This document shows positions 34,366 to 44,045 of a stretch of DNA of 64,000 nucleotides, piece by piece. The notes beneath the pieces are model-generated. The model was not told where the DNA came from and did not search any database. It saw only the letters and a list, made by a program, of their open reading frames with translations. Numbering within the stretch: position 1 is the first letter of the stretch; each line of letters opens with the position of its first letter. Source of the stretch: Artocarpus heterophyllus (lineage: Eukaryota > Streptophyta > Magnoliopsida > Rosales > Moraceae); contig CM046342.1 in the NCBI GenBank assembly GCA_025403435.1, positions 15,750,519 through 15,814,518 of the forward strand, written 5' to 3'. A program made the position numbers and the translations under genes.

Positions 34366-37254
34366 TGTAATGACCGGAAAAATCTAAAAATTAATAAGTA
34401 AAATTAATTAAGGATTTTTCCATAATTACACAACTAAGTACTTGAGAGAGTATAAGTTGAGCATTTATTAGCACGTAAATTTGAAGGTTTTACTAGCCAT
34501 AAGACCTTAGAAATAAATAATGTTATGAATGCACAAATTTATGTGCTTTATTTATGAAACATGTAACAATGTAATGTTATGATAGTACATTAAAATAATT
34601 AAAAATAATTATTTAATGTGCTAAATTAAAAGTTTATGATTTATTGATTTCAAGTACGAGCCAAGGAAGTGATTGTTATAAGAATCTCAATCAGAATGTT
34701 TAAATTGGGATTATTTGACAAAAGTGGAATTTCCAACTTTCTGAGATTATGTGGAAATTCCTACATGATAACAGTTCAGTAAAAGAAACCCAGATCAAAA
34801 GTGATCATGAGCTCCATACCATAAATTGAAAATGGCGAGCACCAAGTTCAAGTATGTAAGATGTATGACATGTTTTACTATAATTGATCTCGAAATTTAT
34901 AGAGATCATAAAGTAAGATAAGAATTTTAAGCAAGTTATATGAATCATTGGAAATTCAAGAATTCTAATATTTTGAATGTGTATGGTTAATTATTATACA
35001 CATTAATAATTACGTAAAGTTTATTATTATTATTGTAAAGACAATAATAATAATAACAATTGTCATAGTAATAGTAAAGAAGAAAAAGGGCGTTGATGGG
35101 ATCCACAAATGTTAATCTGTTGTTAAAATGTGGAACCATAAATAGCTCTTTACGAGAAATAGTTTAGGTTATATCCGTGAAGCACGAAATTGTGCTAAGT
35201 TGGGAATTTTAAATTAAATTGACTTTAGATAGTCAATTTAATTTACAAAACTTTTACAAAATTACAACTATTGTTTTCATAATGAAATTTGAAGTTTACA
35301 ACATGAAAATTTCTAGTGAGAAACATGTGTTATTACATTTTAAAGTTTTAAAAAGTTAAAAATAATAAAAATACTTATACTGAGCAAAGTTTTAAATGTA
35401 TATAACATTTCTTAGAATACATACATATGTATATATACACACATGTATAAATATGGATACAGTTACAAATTAGTTAATCATCGATTTTGAAGACAAATGT
35501 TTCAAAGTTTACGGTTTCAAAATTTAATCACAAAATCCATATAGTATGGATAAATTTATGAAAATGATTTTTATATCAGTATGAATATTTTTAGTAACAC
35601 AATAATACAATAAGAAAATTGAAAATTTATGTGATTATCTTTAAAGTGCAGATAAGTTACAGTTTTAAAAGGTACAATTATGTTTATAGAAATTTAAAGT
35701 TGCGGATCAAAATTTGATCTACCCGGTACTGCACGATTTAGACTGTGTGGACCACATGAGGGCCTATAAATACATGACACAATGAAAAAAAAAAAAAATC
35801 AGATCAATCACAAACAGCCCCCCCCTCTCTCTCTACTTTCTCTCTCTACTCTCTCTCTCTCTCCTCAAACTCAGTCCAAGAATCCGGCCTCCATTTTCGA
35901 CACCTCCCACACCAATGGGAAGCTCTCGTCGAGCTGAGTCCAACGGTGTGCCGAGCAGCCCAAAACACTGCCGGAGGAGGCCACACGCGCCGGTTGAAGC
36001 CGCGGAAACATAGTACTTTTTTGACGTGATTTCTTCGCCGTCCGAGCACCGATCGACACGATCTTGGTGTCTATAGACTCAGCTCAATGAGTAGAACAAA
36101 ATGCAGCAGGTGATGCCCCTCGATTTTGGCCGGAGAAGCCTCGTCGGAGTCGCTTCTTGCCGCCATTGCACCACCCTCGATCCCGCCACCTCCGGCGACG
36201 GTGATCGACACCGCCCCTGCCATCATGTTCAGAGTGCTTCGTTTAGCAAAAGCCTCGGCCCAATTTCACCTTAGCCCAACTGTTGGTCGAAGATCAGAGT
36301 CTGCCGTCGTCGTTCGCCGTGGGAGCACCGAGCTTGCACTTCCCGACCTTCTTCCCCAAAATTGGTTGAGGTAAAACACTCAGTGAAGCATAAGGAAGCT
36401 TCCCCAACCCTCAATTTCGTGCAACGATCGCCGGAGACGGCCAACGGAGTTGCTCGCTTTTTGCCATCAGCTTGTCATCGATTTTGCTGTTCCCGTCGAC
36501 GGTGAGCGGAATTGGTGCTTAGATCACGGTCAGAAGAGCACGAAAAACATGAATGTGCCCTCAATTTCACGAGACGTCGTCGGATCGACGAAGAACAGCC
36601 TCCGCCGTCTACCGCCACCGTGAGCACCGCGGAACCACTGATCCATGCCACGTTGAAGAGAAGCAACCGAGGGGAAATACTCAGAGGCCAACGCAGATCA
36701 AAATGCCCAGGTCAATTTGGGCCCAGCACCGGCGGAGATCTACCGCCCGAACCACCACATTGAGTTCCCGACCTCTAATCGAAGATCCAAGACCGCCTCC
36801 CGACTCGTTTCGACGCTCTGAACGTGATGGTGACTTTCGTTCGAGCTAATTCCACTCTGATGAAAATCACCCGGTACCAACTGCACGCGGATCGAGGCAA
36901 CTCAGACTGCAGTAACGGAGTTTAGAATGATGTTTTTTACAATGATAAATCTCCATGGATCATTCCTAGTCATCCACAGTGGTCCGAGGAGCACTGCAGA
37001 GGATGCATCGTAGACTGTGGATACAACGAGATACAACTGGACCCGCACAGCTCGGAGTCCAGGTAAGTAGGAATCTCACCTACAGTATGAATAGTTTTAA
37101 AAATAGATTGATTTTAAATATTTTCATAAAATTTATGAAAATGCATGATTAGTGATTTATTACACTGTTATAAGTTATGATGTGATATGTTATGCTATGA
37201 CATGATGTGAAATGCTATGATGATGATGATGATGATATGATTAATGTGCGATGT
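34366..37254 (+). repeat. Element B 5' LTR, first part
   Basis: Matches 53415-56473 of the 3' LTR apart from scattered substitutions and a gap of about 180 bp: the 3' LTR holds about 180 bp more at 55.81-55.99 kb. The last five bases (GATGT, 37250-37254) are the target site duplicated by element A. The region 35.82-37.08 kb is GC-rich with CT microsatellites and is homologous, in inverted orientation, to the LTR of element A. Confidence 0.9.
35765..35772 (+). promoter_or_regulatory. TATA box of the element B LTR
   Basis: TATAAATA about 1.4 kb into the LTR, followed by a poly(A) run and CT-rich leader. The same element is at 54814-54821 in the 3' LTR. It marks a U3 of about 1.4 kb. Confidence 0.6.
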
Positions 37255-39645
37255 TGTAACGCCCCTATATGGGGGTTAACAGTTTTTAATGAGATAAAAT
37301 AAAAATAAATAATAAAAGTAAAACCTTAAAAATAAAATTTACCCGGGACTTAAATGAAAACTCTCAACTCAAAAATAAAAATATAAATGACAAATAAACC
37401 ATAGTTTTAAATGTAGCACCTTAAATTTAATAATATAAACTGTTGTCATCATCATTTTAACCCTCAACACATTATAATACAGTCACAGAAAGTAACAATT
37501 GATGCTTACATTATCATGAAGAACATTCTTTACAATTGAGCAGTCTCAATGTAATATAGTTACATCGCTTCCTCAACTATATTTCTCGTAGCCACCTCAC
37601 ACTTAGTGAGTCCTGAAAAGATAAAAATATAAGGGAATGAGCGACACTATGCTCAGTAGAGAAAGCCATTACTCACCTTTAGGTTTTTATCATTACCACA
37701 TTAAAACCTGCATGGTTAATAAGTTACATCATATTCCAGATTATGAGATTTATTATGATCACATCTTATGGATACCGTAGTTAATCATTACCAAGTGTCA
37801 TAATTACACATTTATACAATTATTACCAATCATCATTGTTCCTAGGTATCCATGTGAAATTGAGTATCACTCAACTCATCGAAACCCAAATGGGCGCACT
37901 TGATCACCCTATAAACATTCCAAGGGTGTTCCGGTGAGGGGACATCAAGCCCCGAGTCCTCACCAAATCGATTCCTGTACAGTGTGTTCTGGGACTTTCA
38001 ACCCAAGGAAGCGTCATCACCTTCCCCCTATTTTACCTTTTAGGGTATTCATGCCCAAGGACGTAACCGTCGCCCTCTTCATGTCTCACCATTTCTCTAT
38101 ATTAAATCATTATTAATAGAGTCAGTTTTCCTAACCATGCTTCTCAATTTATAACATGTGTCAATTCATTATGTTCCTCTCCGTACAATACAAGACGAGT
38201 CCATGTCATAGTTTCATATGTGATACTCATATAATATCAGTTCAACATAGATATATATATATATATTGCGGCAAAACAATCAATTTTAATTCTATAAAAA
38301 CCTCACAAAAGATGAGTAATAGAATCCCTACCTTTCAAGCTTATCAACAATCTTTTAATCCTAGAATCAATTAACGTTAGCTCCATACTCCCTTGATCTT
38401 GAACTCCAAGCAAAACAGATCCAGTTGTATCTCGTTGTATCTACGAAGCATCCTCTATAGTGCTCCTCGAGTGACTATGAATGGCTAGGAATGCTTCCTG
38501 GAGATCATACATTCTTAAAAACGTCATTCTGGACTCCGATACTGCTGTTTGAATCGCCTCGATTCGTGTGCATTCGGTACCGGATGATTTTCATCGGAGT
38601 GGAATTTGCTCGAACGGAGGTCACCATTGCATCCAGAGCATCGAAACGAGTCAGGAGGAGGTCTCGGATAGTCGATCGGAGGTCCAGATCACAAAAATCC
38701 AAAGTCGCCGTTGACCAACCGTTGACCGACGTTGACCGCCGTTGACCTAATTTGACCGTCGTTGACCGGCGTCAATCGAGGTCCGTTGGCAGCTGGGCTC
38801 GGGCCTACCCCCCCTAAATTGACCCTTTTGAGTCCAATGGCGGGGTCAATTTCACCTAATTCTGCCTCTAACATAGCGGGTCGTGAAGTACAACGTCGGT
38901 AGAAATGGATGAGCTCCGATCTTGATTCTCCGACGATGGAAACCTGAAATTGGCTGAGGGCTTTTGCTACCCATCCTCCTATGACCATTTCCCCTCATCC
39001 AATTTGAAGAAACGTGGCTGGGAAGAGCCAAAACGGAGGCTCCCGCGGCGGTTGACGGCGGCATTGGCTGTTCTCCGGCGAAACCGGCTCCTTCCGTGCA
39101 ATTGATCGAGGGGTTTTACTCCCCTTGATCCTCTGAACTCATTGGGAGGGGTGGTGTCAGTCACCTCCTCCGGCAAGGCGGAGTTCCACCATGGGGGCGG
39201 TGGTGCACGGCGGCAATAGGCAGGCTGAGCAATCCGGAGGTTGTTGAGCTGCCACCAAGGGTGGGTTTTGTTCCTCTCATCACGGTGGTCGTGTAGGAAC
39301 AAGAATCACGTTGATCGGATGTCGGACGGCGAAGATATCTCGTCGGAAAGAAATGGGTTTCGCCGCCACTTTGGGCGGCGCGTGTGGTCTCCTCCGGCGG
39401 CGGTTTGGGCGGCGCGGCACCTCGTTGGACTCAGCTCGTCGAGAGCTTTCCATTGGTGCGGGAGGTGTCGAAAACGGATGCCGAAATCTCGGACGATATT
39501 TGAGGGGAGAGAGAGAGAATTTTTAGAGAGAGAAAGTAGAGAGAGAGAGTTTCGAATTATGAGAGATTTTCTGATTTTTTTTTATATATATACTAAAAAT
39601 TAATCTAATTACCTTAATACCCTTAGGAGAATAACGGGTGTCACA
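37255..39645 (-). repeat. Element A 3' LTR (left)
   Basis: 2391 bp, TG/CA ends. In element sense the U3 before the TATA box is only about 55 bp; the rest is transcribed. The GC-rich block at 38.4-39.56 kb is homologous to 35.84-37.08 kb of element B's LTR in the opposite direction. Short ORFs here recur in all LTR copies and are not considered genes. Confidence 0.9.
39581..39590 (-). promoter_or_regulatory. TATA box of the element A LTR
   Basis: On the - strand TATATATAAA, followed by an A run, ATCAG and a CT-rich leader, the same arrangement as in element B. The copy in the right LTR is at 46375-46384 and would drive the element's cargo genes. Confidence 0.5.
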
Positions 39646-39659
39646 GCTCTACCCCCCTT
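39646..39659 (-). other. Element A polypurine tract
   Basis: On the - strand AAGGGGGGTAGAGC directly abuts the 3' LTR and is preceded by ATTTCGAGGACGAAATTTC, the conserved end of Ty3-gypsy pol (S/E-D-E-I-S-like tail). This shows that the interior derives from a Ty3-gypsy element. Confidence 0.85.
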
Positions 39660-40323
39660 AAAGAAATTTCGTCCTCGAAATTTCAATTCTAGTAATACTA
39701 GTAAAAATTTTGATTCCATTATGATTCCAATTCCGAGTCTAAACCGTTAATGTTGTTTATCTTCCAAATTTAAGTTATCGTATCTCCACTTATTTACTTG
39801 CATAATAAATCTTACTCTAAATTCTAAATCCCTCAATGAGAGTATTTCTGACAAGTTTCAACTTATAACACCGTATAATAGTCTAAGAATCTGATCAGGC
39901 ATACATATTGACCATACCATGATTCCAGTCCTTCATTGTCCATGGACTGTGATTTACAATCACATTTAAGGAGATTGCTAGAGAAATTTTATATACTTCA
40001 TCTTTAGGTTCCTTTTCCTTTTTGAGTAAGGAAAAGTCAAATATATTTGATTTCATACCTCAACTAATAAACTAAAACATAATCATAAAACATATATCAC
40101 AAGCACTTCTATTCAAAACCATACATTAAACTTATTCATAGAGATATTAAACGGAATCTCAGAGTTGCAAACATACCCGACATATTTTTCATTAAACAGC
40201 TATCCTCATGACACAAACATTCAACCCAAATAATATACTCATATTTCATATGGAATATCCCCATAACTGACTCTGATACTTCCACATAATATTAACAGAA
40301 TATTACACATTACAAACATGATA

Positions 40324-40478
40324 CGGATACGTTTCGAGAGTACAAGGCACTCCGTATACCAGCTATCCATATCATGCATGCTTATAGGATACAAAAACAT
40401 CGATAAACAAAAGGTCAGACCTTAAGAAGGATGCGTTTCGAGAGCATCAAGTACTCCATATCCAGCCATCCCGGCATT
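40324..40478 (-). repeat. Direct repeat in the LOG 3' flank
   Basis: Two related units of about 50 bp at 40324-40374 and 40428-40478, each with the core GCGTTTCGAGAG or ACGTTTCGAGAG and a downstream ATCCAGCC/ATACCAGC-like segment. The same pair flanks the LOG fragment at about 14.74-14.80 kb and 15.37-15.44 kb. The duplication therefore predates the split of the two LOG copies. Confidence 0.65.
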
Positions 40479-40606
40479 AGGCTCAATGAATCTAAAAGAT
40501 TGAACAACGACGTACCACAAGAAACACAGAATACAAGGCAAACGGTTATTTGTAACACACGAAATACGGACACACATGCCTATATGCCAAAAATAAAACA
40601 AAAAGA

Positions 40607-41296
40607 TTACAGATGGAGATTCAAATCAATTGGCCGCTCCCGGCTTTCCCTTTCCCATTCAAGCTTGGATGTTGCAGTGTCAGATTCTGGATGTATGATT
40701 TGCATTTTATCTATCAATTCCTCAGCTGTTGAAGCAGTAACAAAGATTTGTCTCTCCGATTCTGTAGTGATGTTTTCTTCCACAGCGTAATCTAGAAATT
40801 TCAAAAGACCGTCATAAAAACCATTTACATTCAACAGTCCCAAAGGTTTGGAATAAAAGCCCAACAATTGCCCACAAGCAACTACAAATATTTCCTCAAG
40901 AGTACCTAGACCACCAGGTAATGCTATAAAAGCATCAGAATTATAGATTATGTCTTTAAAATTTCTAGGGATACTCCTGACTCCTTCTCCCTTACCTATG
41001 GCTTCCTTACAAAGGTTTCCTTCAACTGGAATATGAGGCCAAATTCTTACAACTGTAGCGTCGCTAGACCTAGCTGCTAGTGTCATATTTTCCATCATTT
41101 TTATACTACCACCCCCATAGATTATGTTAATCTTCTTGTGTGCTAGGACTTGCCCTAAGTGATTTGCAGCTTCTAAATAAGCTTTATCTTTTCCAAGGCT
41201 AGAACCACAAAAGACACAGACATTCTTTATTTTCTTCGTGGACTGGGAGGTAGACATATTTGGTTTATAGAAGTGGTTGCTTAATGTCTGCTCCAC
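40607..41296 (-). CDS. LOG-family protein (cytokinin riboside 5'-monophosphate phosphoribohydrolase-like) carried by element A
   Basis: 229 residues with no intron. The family's parts are present: VCVFCGSSLGKD (26-37), YGGGSI (60-65), SDAFIALPGGLGTLEEIF (120-137; the PGGxGTxxE signature) and LLNVNGFYDGLL (154-165). LOG enzymes release active cytokinin bases from their nucleotides in one step in the cytosol. Length fits the family (about 210-230). Met1 at 41296 or Met14 at 41257 (MSTSQSTKK) could start; Met14 fits family N termini better. Divergent points are KMMEN where the family has GLMG, and R-N-F-K (111-114) where the family's conserved Arg region lies, so activity is uncertain. Plant LOG genes have introns; this copy probably came in as a spliced mRNA. 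It lies between the element's PBS and PPT, in sense. Confidence 0.85.
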   Translation of the reverse strand: MEQTLSNHFYKPNMSTSQSTKKIKNVCVFCGSSLGKDKAYLEAANHLGQVLAHKKINIIYGGGSIKMMENMTLAARSSDATVVRIWPHIPVEGNLCKEAIGKGEGVRSIPRNFKDIIYNSDAFIALPGGLGTLEEIFVVACGQLLGFYSKPLGLLNVNGFYDGLLKFLDYAVEENITTESERQIFVTASTAEELIDKMQIIHPESDTATSKLEWERESRERPIDLNLHL

Positions 41297-41901
41297 TTAG
41301 ACTTCGGGTTCTACATGAGTTTTTAAAGATGAGAAATACACAAAAAGGGCTAAAGAGATAGACGAGTAGGTAATGAAAAGGTAATCCAAAGATTTAAACA
41401 AAATCTTGTGCGGATAAGAAAGTAAGATAAGGTGATTGATAGTTTACAGAAAATCTGATTCACTTTTGAAAAAGATTAGACTCTAATTGTATAACTTTTG
41501 ACAATTGAGAACAATTCGACAGAAGACCCTCTTGACACAACTGTAGACTTTTTGACAAATATACACCAAGTTTAGAAATTTAATATAAACGACAAATACT
41601 GTAGAACTTTTGAAATTTGAGACACAAATCTTGAAATATCTGGATAAGCTTTTCAAAATTCAAACATATTACTGTACCGTATGTGATGTGTCTAATAAGA
41701 TAATATATTTTATTATATATATATATTTAAGAAAATCATAAATTAAATAAGATATTAACACTTACTGTATCAATCTAATAATCACAATTATTTCAAACAC
41801 AAAAGCAAATATTCTGAGTAAAAGAAAAACACAAACTGTTGAACATCAGCTAAAACTGCTTCAAATAAGTAAAGACTAAATAACCTTTATAGAGCGATGA
41901 C

Positions 41902-42423
41902 TTATTCCCCATCCAGTTTTCTTATGGCTTGGCAAACAGGATCTAGAAATACCATATTCCTGAGGCGTTGTCTTTCGGTATAAAATTTAGGCCAGAGTTT
42001 AAAAATAGCTCCTTGAACATATCCACTAGGGTGACCGTGAAGAGGAGGATGGATACTATCCAAGTTCTCCTTTGAAAGTCCATCCCTACAAAACCTTATT
42101 TTATCCTCTCTATTCGTTGACATATAACCAGGTGAAGTACATTTACCGTTACAATTTTGTCTTCCACATTTGTTACAAGTGACCACGATGGCACGAGCTA
42201 TTCTTTTCATTGCACTACGAATGGTAACTGTTCCTGGTAAACCGACATCTTGACTAAAGTCACTCGGATGGATTTTCCCCTCTATCAACATTCTCACATC
42301 ACAAGGGATGCCAAAATGCATAAGAATCCACAACCGAGTAATTCTAGCCTTGTATTTCTTTCTCAGAATCTTTTGGGAGAGTGATGGGAAATACTTTCTC
42401 AGGTGTTGGTACTTTGGGTCCAT
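41902..42423 (-). CDS. Cysteine-rich basic ORF carried by element A; resembles flexivirus nucleic-acid-binding proteins in layout
   Basis: 173 residues, intact, upstream of LOG in the element's sense direction. Basic N-terminal part (KKYKARITR, 22-30), a hydrophobic segment ITRLWILMHFGIP (28-40), then MKRIARAIV (72-80) directly before a cysteine cluster: Cys 83, 86, 91, 95 (C-x2-C-x4-C-x3-C) and Cys 112. The order arginine-rich stretch, compact zinc-finger-like cluster, then a D-K-I-R-F-x-x-D-G segment resembles the small cysteine-rich RNA-binding and silencing-suppressor proteins of carlaviruses and vitiviruses. This is pattern recognition, not an alignment score. It does not look like a Gag zinc knuckle (no C-x2-C-x4-H-x4-C). 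Alternatives are an unrelated host zinc-binding protein or a novel element-specific ORF. Confidence 0.6.
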   Translation of the reverse strand: MDPKYQHLRKYFPSLSQKILRKKYKARITRLWILMHFGIPCDVRMLIEGKIHPSDFSQDVGLPGTVTIRSAMKRIARAIVVTCNKCGRQNCNGKCTSPGYMSTNREDKIRFCRDGLSKENLDSIHPPLHGHPSGYVQGAIFKLWPKFYTERQRLRNMVFLDPVCQAIRKLDGE

Positions 42424-44025
42424 GATGAGATGAAAGAAGAGTAAATAGAAAGGAAAAATTAAGATAGTAAATTGCAGAATCCTAGAATTCCTTCTTCTTT
42501 TAGAGGAAAAGAATAATTTTTAATGAAAAAGAAGAGGATTTGCGATTTAGAGAGAAAATAACAAATTAAGAGAGAAAAAGTGAACTCGGAGAAATAAACT
42601 CTTATGCACAGTAAACGTATATGTAAACAACAATTAAACCACTGTATATGACACGTATAGAGATCACGTGGGAGAGACAGTGTGAATCAAACTGATTTAA
42701 GATTTGAACTAGGCCCAAATGTTCTAAGTTAAAAATGGTCAGGTTGTTTCGGGCCTTAACACATTTAGAACGAGTTAAATAACAAACATAAAATTGTAAA
42801 CCAATTTGTATAAATCTTAAACCCAATTCAAAGTCCACTATAGATAAGTTAACTATGAACAACAAATCTAATTTAACGACAATCAAGGATCTTCCTGAAT
42901 GGTATTTAAAATCATTTCATAACAAAATAATCTTCAAGCAACTCAATTAATTTTGTTTTAATCAAAACCTTATTGAACAATGCATACACCCATATGTTAT
43001 TCCTAATACTCAACATCTATCAATGGATTCATCATCATTACTACCAAGGGTTTAGAATGTGACTAACCTTGAAATCAATACGATTTACGTCTTTCAACGT
43101 AGACCATATCAATGAACAAAGACACTTGATGTTACTACTTAAGAACATCTACAATCCCCACAATTCTACTTATACAATATATAATTTCCTCATATAACAA
43201 AACCTTAGGTAACCAAAAGATTCACATCTAAACATCTAAAACTTAAACATTTTATCGTAATTATCCAAAATTATTATAAGTGCCTTAAGTATTATGATTT
43301 ACTTAAGGAAACTCCTATTGGTCATTTTTTTTATTGCATCTATATATAAAGATTCACTGATACACTTAAATACAATGTACGTAACAAAATATTCCAATTT
43401 TGAGATTCATGCATTCTAGACTTTACACAGTCTCAACAGACCAAAAGTCTAACATTTATCTCTCTCAAGATTCAATACCATGATTCCCAACTTATATCAT
43501 ATTCCTCAAATAAATAGAACTTTCAATAAAAGTTATTGACACTTATGTGCTCCATCGAATCCACACATAATCATTACTTAGGTTTGAATCAATTACGAAA
43601 AATTTGGCATATCTATGTCAAACTTTAAAATCAATAAATCAAGCCTTATATTTCTTATTGTTTTTCACGAGACAAAAGGCTCTTAAATCCTCGTATCTAT
43701 ACGAATTTCTCATCGTTTATACAAATTAGATATGCTTATAGATCCTAATATTATACGAATCTCTCATAAGCAATCTACTTATAAACTCATTCCATATAAT
43801 TATCATTCCCTCATAACTATTAATACTTTCCTTCTATATAATTATTGTACTCATATAACTATTAATATTTTCATTCTATGGCCTTTCCATGTTACATCCT
43901 TCTAGACTGTATAAATCAATGTGAAGGTTCATTTTGATGATGACAATGAAAATTCAGCTTCAAAACCATCTCAAAAATATATTTTTTTTAAAGTGGTGCT
44001 ACACTCCCTAGGTTAACCGAACCTC
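42424..44025 (-). other. Element A 5' leader
   Basis: About 1.6 kb between the PBS and the first cargo ORF, AT-rich and without a supportable coding frame, in the place where gag would normally lie. It is shared with the copy at 1-1102, apart from two small indels. Confidence 0.6.
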
Positions 44026-44038
44026 GGCACTGATACCA
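44026..44038 (-). other. Element A primer binding site
   Basis: On the - strand TGGTATCAGTGCC, one mismatch from the initiator tRNA-Met complement seen intact in the copy at 1103-1115. It is eight bases from the 5' LTR. Confidence 0.8.
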
Positions 44039-44045
44039 AAAATTC

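Noticed and set aside
35846..36849. Several GC-rich ORFs on both strands, also at 38491-39603, 45282-46354 and 54831-56128
   Set aside because: They overlap each other in opposite frames within LTR copies; GC-rich, stop-poor composition explains their length, and no protein family fits.
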